NCBI RefSeq assembly: GCF_000820305.1
Contig: NZ_CDBH01000003.1
Coordinates: 1-64,000, forward strand
Origin: Aeromonas dhakensis
Lineage (GTDB): Bacteria; Pseudomonadota; Gammaproteobacteria; Enterobacterales; Aeromonadaceae
Direction: 5' to 3'
DNA: 64,000 nucleotides
The position numbers were made by a program, and so were the translations under genes. This document shows positions 54,084-63,307 of the stretch, piece by piece. Each line of letters starts with the position of its first letter. Position 1 is the first letter of the stretch. The notes below the pieces were generated by a model. It was not told the origin of the DNA. It worked only from the letters and a program-made list of their open reading frames with translations, and did no database searches.

Positions 54084-54167
54084 ATGAACGCCTATCAGGC
54101 TCTGTCCCCTGGTCTGGTGCTGGCGGGTGGTCTGTTGCAGACCGCCCGGCCTTGGCGTGGGAGCTGA
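54084..54167 (+). CDS. Possible 27-aa ORF between mshL and mshM
   Basis: An ATG five bases after the mshL stop opens a 27-codon frame (MNAYQALSPGLVL...) that ends five bases before mshM. AGGG lies in front. It could keep ribosomes on the message across the gap. No family is recognised and it may be chance. Confidence 0.25.
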   Translation: MNAYQALSPGLVLAGGLLQTARPWRGS

Positions 54168-54171
54168 CGAC

Positions 54172-55062
54172 ATGTACCTGAACCACTTCGGGCTGCAGGA
54201 GGCCCCCTTCGGCCTCACCCCCAACACCGGTTTCTATTACGGGCTGCCTCCGCATGAGGAGGCGCTGCAGGTGCTCAACTGGGCGCTGGCACAGGGGGAG
54301 GGCTTCATCAAGGTGACCGGCGAGGTTGGCACCGGCAAGACCCTGCTCTGTCGCAAGCTGCTGAGCGAACTGGGCTCGGAGGAGCGGCCGGTGCGTCTGG
54401 CCTGGCTGCCCAATCCCCATCTCAGCCCGGCCGAGCTGCGCATCGCCCTGGCGCTGGAGCTGGGGTTGCCGGTGCGGGATCAGAGCGAGCTGGATCTGAC
54501 CGACCGCATCCACCGCCACCTCATTAGCCTGCATCGGCAGGGGAGCCGGGTGGTGGTGCTGATCGACGAGGCGCAGGCGCTGCCGGACGAGACGCTGGAG
54601 GCGATCCGGCTGTTCGGCAACCTGGAGACCGAGTCGAGCAAGCTGCTGCAGATAGTGCTGTTTGGCCAGCCCGAGCTGGATAGCCGGCTGGCCAAGCCCC
54701 ATCTGCGCCAGCTGCGCCAGCGGATCGGCTTCTCCTACTGCCTGCGGCCGCTGCGGTTCGACGAAACCCGCGCCTATCTGGAGCACAGATTGCACATCTC
54801 CGGTTATCGCGGGGCCCCGCTGTTTGGCGGGTCGGCCCTGCGCCAGCTGTGGCGCGCCTCGCGCGGCATCCCGCGGCTCATCAATATCCTGGCGCAGAAA
54901 TGTCTGATGCTGGCCTACGGCCAGGGAGCGCGCCAGATCGACGGCCGGCTGGTGCGACTGGCCGTGCGCGACACCGATGACGCTCGCCGCTTCGTGTCGC
55001 GGCGCTGGTGGCCGCTGCTGCTGTTGCTGGGCTGTGCCCTCGCCTATGGAGTCTGGCAATGA
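54172..55062 (+). CDS. mshM: MshM, ExeA-like ATPase
   Basis: A 296-aa AAA ATPase related to ExeA/GspA. It has YLNHFGLQEAPFGLTPN at the start, Walker A GEVGTGKT (50-57), Walker B VVLIDEAQALP and a C-terminal helix (WWPLLLLLGCALAYGVW) anchoring it in the inner membrane. ExeA types use ATP and peptidoglycan binding to help place the secretin; MshM lacks the peptidoglycan-binding domain. Its stop overlaps mshN by four bases. Confidence 0.92.
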   Translation: MYLNHFGLQEAPFGLTPNTGFYYGLPPHEEALQVLNWALAQGEGFIKVTGEVGTGKTLLCRKLLSELGSEERPVRLAWLPNPHLSPAELRIALALELGLPVRDQSELDLTDRIHRHLISLHRQGSRVVVLIDEAQALPDETLEAIRLFGNLETESSKLLQIVLFGQPELDSRLAKPHLRQLRQRIGFSYCLRPLRFDETRAYLEHRLHISGYRGAPLFGGSALRQLWRASRGIPRLINILAQKCLMLAYGQGARQIDGRLVRLAVRDTDDARRFVSRRWWPLLLLLGCALAYGVWQ

Positions 55063-56168
55063 GCGTGATCAATCAGATGCTAAAGGATCTGGAACAGCGT
55101 CAGCAGGGGGGCGAGGGGGCCGTCTATGTGCCGCCCGTCCGCCAGCAGGGCTGGTGGATGTTGCTGCTGACCCTGATCTGCGGGCTGGCCCTCGGCATTC
55201 TGGGCTGGCGTACCTGGATCTACTGGCAGCAGAGCCAGCGGGTCGTCGAGGTCCGCCAGCTGCAGACGACCGGCGAGCCCACACCGGACGCCGTTGCCCA
55301 CGCCGTGCCCGCCCCTGTGCCGGCCAGTGCAGAGCAGGAGCCGGTGGATCAGGTGGTGGCGCTGCCGACCCCGCGCCAGCTTGCTCCATCACCGGCCGCC
55401 GAGCCGAGACAGGCGCCGGCTGCGCAGGAAGAGGCTGTCGCCGACGAGGCAGACGTAGCGGCCGTCGACGAGGAGGGGCCGAGCGACGAGGAGCTGCAAC
55501 CCGACCTCTATGCCGAACTGGCGGCGGAGCAGGAGGCCCCCGCGGCCGCGCCGCGCAAGCCCGGCGTGCTCAAGATAGAGACGGTCAACCTCTCCGAGGC
55601 CGAGCTGGCCACCCTGGCCGAGCGCAAGGCCACCACCGCCATGGCCAAGGGGCAGCTGCGCGATGCCCAGGACAACTACTATCAGGTGCTGGCCCACGAT
55701 CCCCGCAATCAGGGGGCGCGCGAACAGCTGGCGGGTCTGCTCTACGGCGAGGGACGGCTGAGCGAGGCGAGCCAGTTGCTGGAGGAGGGGCTCAGGCTCG
55801 ATCCGGGGCAGGCGGATTTTAGGCTGCTGCTGGCGCGGCTCGCCATCAGTGGCGGTGATCAGCGCAAGGCGCTGGATTGGCTGACCGGCTGCCGACCGGA
55901 TCTCGCCAGCAATCTGGACTATTACGCCACTTGGGCTGGGCTCAGCCAGGAGCTGGGCCAGCACACCGAGGCGGCGGATCTCTACGTGAAATTGTTGCGC
56001 CAGCAGCCGGATCAGGGCCGCTGGTGGCTCGGGCTCGGCGTGGCCGAGGATGGGCAGGGCCACAGCCAGCGGGCGCTGGACGCTTATCGCAATGCCCAGT
56101 TGCACGGCAACCTGGGCGAGGCCTCGACCAGCTGGCTTGAACAGCGTATTGCCCAGCTCGCCCCCTGA
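55059..56168 (+). CDS. mshN: MshN, TPR-containing inner membrane protein
   Basis: A 369-aa protein: N-terminal cytosolic MSVINQMLKDLEQRQ, a helix (WWMLLLTLICGLALGILGW), an Ala/Pro/Glu-rich spacer (about 70-170) and C-terminal tetratricopeptide repeats (about 185-365). It resembles GspB/ExeB at the N-terminus and probably acts with MshM in secretin placement. Confidence 0.9.
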   Translation: MSVINQMLKDLEQRQQGGEGAVYVPPVRQQGWWMLLLTLICGLALGILGWRTWIYWQQSQRVVEVRQLQTTGEPTPDAVAHAVPAPVPASAEQEPVDQVVALPTPRQLAPSPAAEPRQAPAAQEEAVADEADVAAVDEEGPSDEELQPDLYAELAAEQEAPAAAPRKPGVLKIETVNLSEAELATLAERKATTAMAKGQLRDAQDNYYQVLAHDPRNQGAREQLAGLLYGEGRLSEASQLLEEGLRLDPGQADFRLLLARLAISGGDQRKALDWLTGCRPDLASNLDYYATWAGLSQELGQHTEAADLYVKLLRQQPDQGRWWLGLGVAEDGQGHSQRALDAYRNAQLHGNLGEASTSWLEQRIAQLAP

Positions 56169-56200
56169 CGGGCGGCCGGGATCACTTTTTTGGAGTTTGC

Positions 56201-57910
56201 ATGGCACAACCCAGACTGAAAATGCGCCTCGGCGACCTGCTGGTACAAGAGCAGATCATCTCGGATGATCAACTGCAGCTCGCCCTGCAGCAGCAGCGTC
56301 AGACCGGCCGCAAGCTGGGCACCACCCTGATCGATCTCGGCTTTATCAGCGAGGTGCAGCTGCTGCAGTTCCTCGCCCGCCAGCTGGACGTGCCCTTCTT
56401 CGATCTCAACAACCTCACCATAGATGCGTCGGCGGTGCCGCTGCTGCCGGAAGTGCAGGCGCGCCGCTACCGGGCGCTGGCGGTCAACCTCACCGACAAC
56501 AGGGTGACGGTGGCCATGTCGGATCCGGCGGACCTGAGCGCCCTCGACGCCATCGCCGCCCTGCTCAGCCCCCGCGAGATGGTGCTGGCGGTGGCCCGTG
56601 AAGGGCAGCTGCTGGAGTATTTCGACCGCCTCTATCGCCGCACCCGCGAAATAGAGAGCTTCGCCGAGCAGCTGCACGAAGAGTATCAGGACGCCGGCTT
56701 CGAGCTCGGCTCCAGCAATCTGGGAGCCGGCGACGAGGGGGAAGCGACGGTGGCCAAGCTGCTGCGCTCCCTGTTCGAGGACGCGGTGCAGGTGGGGGCC
56801 TCCGACATTCACATCGAGCCGGACGAGAAGGTGCTGCGCATTCGCCAGCGTATCGACGGCATCCTGCACGAGAACATATTGAGCGAGGTGCGCATCGCCC
56901 AGGCGCTGGTACTGCGCCTCAAGCTGGTGGCCGGCCTAGACATCTCCGAGAAGCGGTTGCCGCAGGATGGCCGCTTCAACATGAAGGTGCGTGGCCGCGA
57001 CGTGGATGTGCGGATGTCGACCATGCCGGTGCAGTACGGCGAGTCCGTGGTGATGCGGCTGCTGGACCAATCCTCCGGCATCCTGTCGCTGACCGAGACC
57101 GGCATGCCGCCGGAGATCCTGACCCGCTTCCGGCGCCAGCTCAAGCGGCCCCACGGCATGATCCTGGTGACGGGGCCCACCGGCAGCGGCAAGACTACCA
57201 CCCTCTACGGTGCCCTCTCCGAGCTCAACCAGGCCAGCCAGAAGATCATCACGGTGGAAGACCCGGTGGAATACCGGCTGCCCAGGGTCAATCAGGTGCA
57301 GGTTAATCCCAAGATCGGGCTTACCTTCTCCCACGTGCTGCGCTCCACCCTGCGCCAGGACCCGGACATATTGCTGGTGGGGGAGATGCGGGACAACGAA
57401 ACGGTGGAGATCGGCCTGCGCGGCGCCATCACCGGCCACCTGGTGCTGACCACGTTGCACACCAACGACGCCGTCACCAGCGCCCTGCGCCTCATCGACA
57501 TGGGGGCGCCCGGTTATCTGGTGGCGAGCGCGCTGCGGGCGGTGGTGGCCCAGCGGCTGGTGCGGCGGGTGTGCGAGCACTGCGTGGAGGAGAAGGCGCC
57601 GGACGAGGGCCAGGCCACCTGGCTGACCGTGCTCTCCGGCGAGGCGCCGGGCCAGCACGTCTACCACAAGGGGCGCGGCTGCCAGAGCTGCAACTTCACC
57701 GGCTATGCCGGCCGGATCGGGGTGTACGAGCTGCTGGAGCTGGATCAGCCCATGATGGATGCTCTGCGCCGCAACGACGCCGAGGGCTTCGCCAGGGCGG
57801 CGCGGGAGCACGAGCACTACCGGCCGCTGGCCCTGACGGCGCTCGATTATGCCCGCCAGGGGATCACCTCGGTGGACGAGGTGCTGAGACTGGCCGAGGA
57901 TCTGGGGTAA
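56201..57910 (+). CDS. mshE: MshE, pilus extension ATPase with c-di-GMP-binding N-domain
   Basis: A 569-aa GspE/PilB-family hexameric ATPase. The N-terminal MshEN domain (about 1-140) has RLGDLLVQEQIISDDQLQLAL and RKLGTTLIDLGFISE, two copies of the RLGxx...L pattern that binds c-di-GMP in Vibrio MshE. The ATPase core has Walker A GPTGSGKTTT (K331), Walker B and the Asp/His boxes, and a four-cysteine zinc motif (CEHC...CQSC). It drives MSHA extension under c-di-GMP control. Confidence 0.95.
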   Translation: MAQPRLKMRLGDLLVQEQIISDDQLQLALQQQRQTGRKLGTTLIDLGFISEVQLLQFLARQLDVPFFDLNNLTIDASAVPLLPEVQARRYRALAVNLTDNRVTVAMSDPADLSALDAIAALLSPREMVLAVAREGQLLEYFDRLYRRTREIESFAEQLHEEYQDAGFELGSSNLGAGDEGEATVAKLLRSLFEDAVQVGASDIHIEPDEKVLRIRQRIDGILHENILSEVRIAQALVLRLKLVAGLDISEKRLPQDGRFNMKVRGRDVDVRMSTMPVQYGESVVMRLLDQSSGILSLTETGMPPEILTRFRRQLKRPHGMILVTGPTGSGKTTTLYGALSELNQASQKIITVEDPVEYRLPRVNQVQVNPKIGLTFSHVLRSTLRQDPDILLVGEMRDNETVEIGLRGAITGHLVLTTLHTNDAVTSALRLIDMGAPGYLVASALRAVVAQRLVRRVCEHCVEEKAPDEGQATWLTVLSGEAPGQHVYHKGRGCQSCNFTGYAGRIGVYELLELDQPMMDALRRNDAEGFARAAREHEHYRPLALTALDYARQGITSVDEVLRLAEDLG

Positions 57911-57963
57911 GTGATGACCAACTTCATCGGCAGTGAACGGGGCCGGCTGGCGCGAGGCACACC

Positions 57964-59184
57964 ATGAGCAGCTTTGCCTACAAGGGGCGCGACAGCCAGG
58001 GCAATGCCGTCAGCGGCGTGGTGGACGCGGCCAACGAGATGGCTGCGGCCGAGCAGCTGATGCGTCGCGGCGTGATGCCGACCGAGTTGAAACCCGGCAA
58101 GGCGAAGGCGGCCGCCCTCGACTGGTCCCTGTTGCTGGAGCGGGGCGTGCGGCTGGACGAGCTGGTGGTGTTCAGCCGCCAGATGTATGCCCTGACCCGG
58201 GCCGGCATCCCCATCCTGCGCGCCATCGCCGGGCTGGAGGAGAGCGCCCACAGCAAGCCGCTCAAGCGGGCGCTGCACGCGCTGGGGGAGGATCTGGGCA
58301 ACGGCCGGCCGCTGTCGAGTTCGATGCAGGCCCATCCCAGGGTGTTCAGCAGCCTGTTCGTGGCCATCATCCACGTGGGGGAGAACACGGGTCAGCTGGA
58401 AGAGGCGTTCTTGCAACTGGCCAACTATTTCGAGCTGGAGCTGGAAACCCGCAAGCGGATCAAGACCGCCATGCGCTACCCCAGCTTCGTGCTGATTGCC
58501 ATCGGCATCGCCATGGTGATCCTCAACATCATGGTGATCCCGGTCTTTGCCGGCATGTTCGCCAAATTTGGCGTCGAGCTGCCGCTGGCGACCCGGATCC
58601 TGCTCGCCACCTCCCACTTCTTCGTGCACTACTGGTGGGTGATGCTCGGCGTGCTGCTGGCCATGGTGTTCGGCTGGCGGCACTGGGTCAGCACGGTCAA
58701 GGGCAAGCTGACCTGGCACAGATGGCAGCTCAAGTTGCCGATCGTCGGCACCATCATAGAGCGCTCCCTGCTGGCCCGCTTCGCCCGCAGCTTCTCCATG
58801 ATGCTCAAGGCCGGGGTGCCGCTCAACACGGCGCTGAGCCTGGTGGCCGACGCGGTGGACAACGCGCACATGGCGGGGCGGATCCGCGACATGCGGGCCG
58901 GCATCGAGCGGGGCGAGAGCCTGCTGCGTACCGCCGGGGCCAGCGGCCTGTTTACCCCGCTGGTGATGCAGATGATCGCGGTGGGGGAAGAGACCGGCCA
59001 GGTCGATGATCTGCTGCACGAGGCGGCCGAGTATTACGAACGGGAGGTGGATTATGACCTCAAGAGCCTCACCGCCCGGATCGAGCCGATCCTGATCGGG
59101 ATCGTGGCGGTCATGGTATTGATCCTGGCGTTGGGTATCTTTACGCCGATGTGGGACATGATGCGGGCCGTGCGCGGCAAATAG
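57964..59184 (+). CDS. mshG: MshG, inner membrane platform protein (GspF/PilC family)
   Basis: A 406-aa polytopic protein with two GspF repeats (about 70-195 and 270-395), each with the conserved FxRxxxxLxxAGIPILRAI and FARSFSMMLKAGVPLNTALSL forms, and three helices. It is the platform turned by the ATPase during assembly. A 17-codon frame from 57914 overlaps its ATG and could couple it to mshE. Confidence 0.93.
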   Translation: MSSFAYKGRDSQGNAVSGVVDAANEMAAAEQLMRRGVMPTELKPGKAKAAALDWSLLLERGVRLDELVVFSRQMYALTRAGIPILRAIAGLEESAHSKPLKRALHALGEDLGNGRPLSSSMQAHPRVFSSLFVAIIHVGENTGQLEEAFLQLANYFELELETRKRIKTAMRYPSFVLIAIGIAMVILNIMVIPVFAGMFAKFGVELPLATRILLATSHFFVHYWWVMLGVLLAMVFGWRHWVSTVKGKLTWHRWQLKLPIVGTIIERSLLARFARSFSMMLKAGVPLNTALSLVADAVDNAHMAGRIRDMRAGIERGESLLRTAGASGLFTPLVMQMIAVGEETGQVDDLLHEAAEYYEREVDYDLKSLTARIEPILIGIVAVMVLILALGIFTPMWDMMRAVRGK

Positions 59185-59249
59185 CCGGTCAACGAGGCGG
59201 GATATGATGCGGGCGGTGTGGATAAGCGGCAGAGTGTGGAGCGAGACGG

Positions 59250-59711
59250 GTGAGTCGACAGTCACAACAGGATGAGCACTGGCTGGGAGGCTATCGGCGG
59301 CTGGCCGCGGTGATCCTGTTGCTGATCATAGTGGCGACCCTGGCCCGAAGCTATCTTGTCCACCGGGAGGAGGCGCTGGCCGTCAGCCTGACCCTGCTGG
59401 GGGAGCAGTTTGCCGAGCGAGCCCAGCGCCTGCACGGACTCTGGCTCGAGCAGCGACGTCCGGCCCTGTTGCACGTCGAGGGGGTGGCCTGGCAGTTTGA
59501 TGCGCGGGGCTGGCCGCTGGGTAGCGGTGACCCACTGACGCCCTCCGAGCATTGCCGCTGGCTGTGGGATCGGCTCATCGGCGCTACGGCCTCGACCCAG
59601 CCGCCGGTGCAGGCCCTGGCGAGCCAGGATGGCACCGGATGTGAGTTCGGCTTGGAACCTAATTGGCTGATTTATCACTTTTCTGACGGCAGAGTGCTGG
59701 AAAAGCCCTGA
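59250..59711 (+). CDS. mshF: MshF, MSHA biogenesis protein
   Basis: A 153-aa protein with one N-terminal helix (LAAVILLLIIVATLARSYL) and a periplasmic domain that is poorly conserved; its identity rests on position between mshG and mshB. It starts with GTG. Its stop codon lies inside the loop of the terminator at 59702. Confidence 0.8.
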   Translation: MSRQSQQDEHWLGGYRRLAAVILLLIIVATLARSYLVHREEALAVSLTLLGEQFAERAQRLHGLWLEQRRPALLHVEGVAWQFDARGWPLGSGDPLTPSEHCRWLWDRLIGATASTQPPVQALASQDGTGCEFGLEPNWLIYHFSDGRVLEKP

Positions 59712-59727
59712 ATGAGGCTTTTTTTGC
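59702..59727 (+). terminator. Terminator between mshF and mshB
   Basis: AAAGCC-N8-GGCTTT followed by TTTT; the stop codon of mshF is in the loop. It divides the assembly genes from the pilin genes, as the two-operon MSHA layout in Vibrio. Confidence 0.75.
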
Positions 59728-59788
59728 GAGCCAGCTAAATGATTTTTTTGTATCTACATGAAATAATGTGGGTTATTACGGAGGGTTC

Positions 59789-60460
59789 ATGACAACAACG
59801 CGACTGGTTCCAAAATATGCCGGTGTGGCGAGCCCCCATCGGGCAGCGGGTTTCTCGTTGATCGAACTGGTGATCGTCATCGTCATCCTGGGGATCCTGG
59901 CGGTGACGGCCTTGCCCCGTTTTCTCGATGTGACCGACGAGGCCAAGAAGGCCAGCGTGGAGGGGGTCTCCGGCGGGTTTGCTACTGGCGTATCGCTGGT
60001 GCGGGCCCAGTGGGAGGCCGAAGGGCGTGCCAAGCAGGACAGCCTCAATACTGTGCTCTATGACGGCTCCCGCTTCTACCTGACCACGCCGACCGATACC
60101 CAGGTCAGCAATGGCGAGCTGTCGCCCGGCTATCCCATGGATACTTCGGCGGGCGGTGGCATCGACGTGGATCCGGCCAACCTGACGGCCCCGCGCTGTC
60201 TCAAGATTTGGGAGGGTCTGCTGCAGAACCCGCCCAAGGCTACCACCAGCTTCAGCGAGGTGCGTGGTAGTGGCAATGACCTGAAATACTATGTCAGTGT
60301 GACCAATAACGGCCTGGACTCGGTCTGCCGCTACTATCTGGTCAATAGTTTGAGTAAGGGTAGTGATGGCAAGTATCAGGATCCGCAAGGCAGCACTGAT
60401 GCATTCATGAGTTTCAGTTACCGTCCGGCTTCCGGTCAGGTGACCACCAACATTAATTGA
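59789..60460 (+). CDS. mshB: MshB, type IV prepilin
   Basis: A 223-aa type IVa prepilin: leader ending AAG, then FSLIELVIVIVILGILAVTALPRF with Glu5, processed by the prepilin peptidase between Gly and Phe. A cysteine pair (APRCLK, SVCRYY) likely closes the D-region. GGAGG lies directly before the ATG, and a promoter probably lies in the AT-rich 59728-59775 stretch. Confidence 0.92.
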   Translation: MTTTRLVPKYAGVASPHRAAGFSLIELVIVIVILGILAVTALPRFLDVTDEAKKASVEGVSGGFATGVSLVRAQWEAEGRAKQDSLNTVLYDGSRFYLTTPTDTQVSNGELSPGYPMDTSAGGGIDVDPANLTAPRCLKIWEGLLQNPPKATTSFSEVRGSGNDLKYYVSVTNNGLDSVCRYYLVNSLSKGSDGKYQDPQGSTDAFMSFSYRPASGQVTTNIN

Positions 60461-60474
60461 CAGAGGAAAACAAG

Positions 60475-60906
60475 ATGAAAAAACAGGCGGGTTTTACCCT
60501 GATCGAACTGGTCATCGTGATCATCATTCTGGGTATCCTGGCAGTGACCGCTGCACCCAAGTTCCTGAATCTGCAGGATGATGCCAAGAAGTCCGCCGCT
60601 CAGGGCGTGCAGGCCGCTGTCAGCAGTGCTGCCCAGCTGGTCTACAGCAAAGCGGCCCTGGTAGGTGTTGAGCGTGATGCCAACGGCGCTGTAAGCAGCA
60701 GCGATGGTACCAGCATTGATGTGGTTTATGGTTATCCGGCTGCGACCACCAATGGTATCCAGCGTGCCGTCACCATCGACGGTTCCTGGGCTGGTGCGGC
60801 GTCTGGTGCAAACTTCGTATTTGCTACCAGCGGTTCCAAATGCACAGTGACCTATGCTCCTGCAAGCAGCACTGCTGGTGCTACCACTACTCTGGGTGGA
60901 TGCTGA
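60475..60906 (+). CDS. mshA: MshA, major MSHA pilin
   Basis: A 143-aa prepilin with a six-residue leader (KKQAG) and the N-helix FTLIELVIVIIILGILAVTAAPKFL. A C-terminal disulfide loop is bounded by Cys in SGSKCTVTY and the final cysteine. Small, Ala/Ser/Thr-rich, it forms the pilus shaft used for surface attachment. AGAGG precedes its ATG. Codon choice is less GC-biased than neighbours (many GGT, ACC/GCT), as in strongly expressed genes. Confidence 0.95.
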   Translation: MKKQAGFTLIELVIVIIILGILAVTAAPKFLNLQDDAKKSAAQGVQAAVSSAAQLVYSKAALVGVERDANGAVSSSDGTSIDVVYGYPAATTNGIQRAVTIDGSWAGAASGANFVFATSGSKCTVTYAPASSTAGATTTLGGC

Positions 60907-60921
60907 TTCAGCATTAGTGTC

Positions 60922-60951
60922 AAGGAGGCGAGGCTTATGCCTCGCCTCCTT
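60922..60951 (+). terminator. Hairpin between mshA and mshC
   Basis: A perfect 13-bp stem (AAGGAGGCGAGGC and complement, TTAT loop) followed by TGTTT. It would stop part of transcription and stabilise the mshA message, giving excess of the major pilin over the minor ones. Confidence 0.75.
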
Positions 60952-60972
60952 GTTTATGAACAGGGAGCGAGA

Positions 60973-61464
60973 ATGCAACGAGGCTTTACCCTGATTGAAC
61001 TGGTCATCGTGATCCTGTTGCTCGGGATTCTGGCCGCCTTTGCCATGCCCAAATGGCTGGGCAAAGGCGGCGTTGAAACCCAAACCCTGCGTGATGAGCT
61101 GCTGACCCGGCTGCGGCTGGTGCAGACCATCAACATGCATGAACCCGCCGACCGCTGTACCCAGCTGGTGGTGGAGGCTTCCCGTTTTGCCCATATCACG
61201 CTGGCGGCGACCGGTGTGGCGTGCCCGGCCCCCGGCCTCATGGCCGGCTGGAGCGACAATCAACGCACCCGTGGCCGTCTTGTCACTCCTTCCGCCGGTA
61301 TGGCGGTCTCCCTCAATAACACCAGCAGTTTCGTGATCCGTTTTGATCAGATGGGCAGGCCGCTCGGCAGCTGTGCCACGGGTTGTACCCTGTTGGTGAG
61401 TGATGGCCGGGAAACGGGCGGCATCAAGATCGAGTCGGAGGGCTTCATTCATGAGAGCCCCTGA
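60973..61464 (+). CDS. mshC: MshC, minor prepilin
   Basis: A 163-aa prepilin with a very short leader (MQRG) and FTLIELVIVILLLGILAAFAMPKW. Cysteine pairs DRCTQ...VACPAPG and GSCATGCT suggest two disulfides. A minor pilin that would prime the pilus tip. ATG 60973 sits seven bases after GGGAGCG. Its end overlaps mshD by 14 bases. Confidence 0.9.
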   Translation: MQRGFTLIELVIVILLLGILAAFAMPKWLGKGGVETQTLRDELLTRLRLVQTINMHEPADRCTQLVVEASRFAHITLAATGVACPAPGLMAGWSDNQRTRGRLVTPSAGMAVSLNNTSSFVIRFDQMGRPLGSCATGCTLLVSDGRETGGIKIESEGFIHESP

Positions 61465-62011
61465 TCGCGGTTTTACCCTGATTGAGCTCATCGTCGGCAT
61501 AGTGCTGCTGGCGGTGGCCTTGACCGGCATTCTGGGTCTGCTCGTCAACCAGGCACCCAGCGCGGTGGATCCGGTGCAGCAGGTGCGGGCGGCTCAGCTG
61601 GCCCAGCGGCTGGCCGGCGAGATCCAGCAAAAGTCGTTCGACGAGCAGTCGGATCACAATGGCGGTCGTTATCGCTGTGGTGAAGTGGTGGCCGGTGTCA
61701 CCATTGCGGCCTGCTCGACCCGCTACGGTCCGGACGGTGAACCCACCCCCTATGCGTTCAACGACGTGGACGATTTCGATACCGCCGGCAACTGGCAGGA
61801 TGCCAGCTTCTACACCCAGAGCGGCGGCATCATCGCCAGCGACGAGTATCGCAACTATCAGGTCAGGATTGCGGTGAGCCCGGTCGACTTCAGCGATGGC
61901 ACCTTCAAGAGCTGTGCGTCCCCCTGTTCGGTGGGCAAGCGCATCGATCTGCAGATCAAACTGCCGGATGAGAGCGTGCTCGACTTCTCCTTCTATCGGG
62001 GCAACTACTGA
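61451..62011 (+). CDS. mshD: MshD, minor prepilin
   Basis: A 186-aa prepilin: leader MRAPDRG, then FTLIELIVGIVLLAVALTGIL. Cysteines are at RYRCGE, AACSTR, KSCASPC. GGAGG precedes the ATG inside the mshC end. Its stop overlaps mshO by one base. Confidence 0.9.
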   Translation: MRAPDRGFTLIELIVGIVLLAVALTGILGLLVNQAPSAVDPVQQVRAAQLAQRLAGEIQQKSFDEQSDHNGGRYRCGEVVAGVTIAACSTRYGPDGEPTPYAFNDVDDFDTAGNWQDASFYTQSGGIIASDEYRNYQVRIAVSPVDFSDGTFKSCASPCSVGKRIDLQIKLPDESVLDFSFYRGNY

Positions 62012-62841
62012 TGCGGACGGCGGGCGGCTTTACCCTGATCGAGCTGGTGATGGTGATCCTGCTGCTGGGGATCATGGCCACCTTCGCCAGCCAGTTCATC
62101 GGCATCGGCAGCCAGATCTACGGGGATGCCAGCAGCCGCGAGCAGCTGATGAGTGATGCCCGCTTCGCCATGGAGCGGCTCAACCGCGAAGTACGCAATG
62201 CGCTGCCGGGTTCCGAGCGCATCGAGACCCTGGACGGCAGCTGGAGCAACAGCGGTCCCTGCCTGCGCTTCTGGCCCATCAGCACCTCCAGCCGTTACAT
62301 CGCCCTGAACCGGAATGTGTCTGACAGCACAGCCACCCTTGAATTGGTGATGGCCACCCCTGCCTCGGCCGTCGATCCCTTAAGCCCGGATGCCAGTGCA
62401 GTCGCGGTGGGGGATCTGCTGGCCGTCTTCCCGCTGCCTGATGCCAACCAGCCTGCGCTCAGCAATGGTTGCGAGTACGGGCGCTGCGTCGCCAGGGTCA
62501 CCGAAGTGCTGGCTCCGGTCTCGGGGGCACAGACCCTGCGCTACGCCGCGGCCGAGAGTCTGGCCGGTCTCTCCCCTGGCAGCCGGGTCTACTTTGCCCG
62601 CGAACAGGTACGCTATTGTGTGCAGGCGGGGTCCATGTACCGCGCCAGCATGGCGCTGAATGGTACAAGCGCGGCCATGCCGCTGGGGATCCTGATGGCC
62701 GACGCTCTGCGGGCCGGCTCTTTCTACCGGGAGGCCACGGCCTTCAACAGCGAAGGGGAGTTCGGCGTGCGGCTGGTGTTCGAGCGCAAGGGGGAAGCGG
62801 TCACCTTCAACCACAAGCTGGGGGTGTTCAATGTTCCCTGA
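62011..62841 (+). CDS. mshO: MshO, minor prepilin
   Basis: A 276-aa prepilin, leader MRTAGG, then FTLIELVMVILLLGIMATFAS. Large for a pilin; C-terminal domain of about 240 residues resembles GspJ/PilW type minor pilins. It overlaps mshD and mshP at either end, consistent with one coupled unit. Confidence 0.9.
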   Translation: MRTAGGFTLIELVMVILLLGIMATFASQFIGIGSQIYGDASSREQLMSDARFAMERLNREVRNALPGSERIETLDGSWSNSGPCLRFWPISTSSRYIALNRNVSDSTATLELVMATPASAVDPLSPDASAVAVGDLLAVFPLPDANQPALSNGCEYGRCVARVTEVLAPVSGAQTLRYAAAESLAGLSPGSRVYFAREQVRYCVQAGSMYRASMALNGTSAAMPLGILMADALRAGSFYREATAFNSEGEFGVRLVFERKGEAVTFNHKLGVFNVP

Positions 62842-63307
62842 GCGGCGCCAGAGCAAGAAGATGGGGGGCAGTGCCCTGCTGATCGCCCTGTTCGTGATCG
62901 TGGTGATGGCCATGCTGGCGGCGGTCATGGGGCGTTTTCTGCTCGACAGCAGCGAGAAGAACACGGTGGAGGTGCGCAGCGTGCGCGCCCTGCTGGCGGC
63001 CCAGAGCGGGCTGGAGCTGGCGCTCTATCGACTGTTCCCAAATAGAAAGACGGCCCAGCCCCAGCCCCAGCCACCGGCACAGTGCGAGCCCAGCAGGACG
63101 ATCAGTTTCGCCGGCAACCCCGGGCTGGTCGACTGTCAGGCGGTGGTGCAGTGCCGCACCCTGGCGACCAGCTACAACAACGTGACGAGCACCGGCTATC
63201 GGCTCGAGAGTGTCGGCACCTGCGGTTTGCGCAATGACCTGACCAGTGCCAGTCCAGACTTCAGGGTGAGCCGTACCCTGATGGTCGAAGCGTATGACGG
63301 AGGCTGA
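62831..63307 (+). CDS. mshP: MshP, minor pilin-like protein (PilX type)
   Basis: A 158-aa protein with KKMGGSALLIALFVIVVMAMLAAVMGRF, the PilX-like variant of the pilin helix with Gly before Ser. Cysteines in QCEPS, VDCQAVVQCR, GTCGLR. It probably forms the tip complex with MshO and MshQ. Confidence 0.9.
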   Translation: MFPERRQSKKMGGSALLIALFVIVVMAMLAAVMGRFLLDSSEKNTVEVRSVRALLAAQSGLELALYRLFPNRKTAQPQPQPPAQCEPSRTISFAGNPGLVDCQAVVQCRTLATSYNNVTSTGYRLESVGTCGLRNDLTSASPDFRVSRTLMVEAYDGG

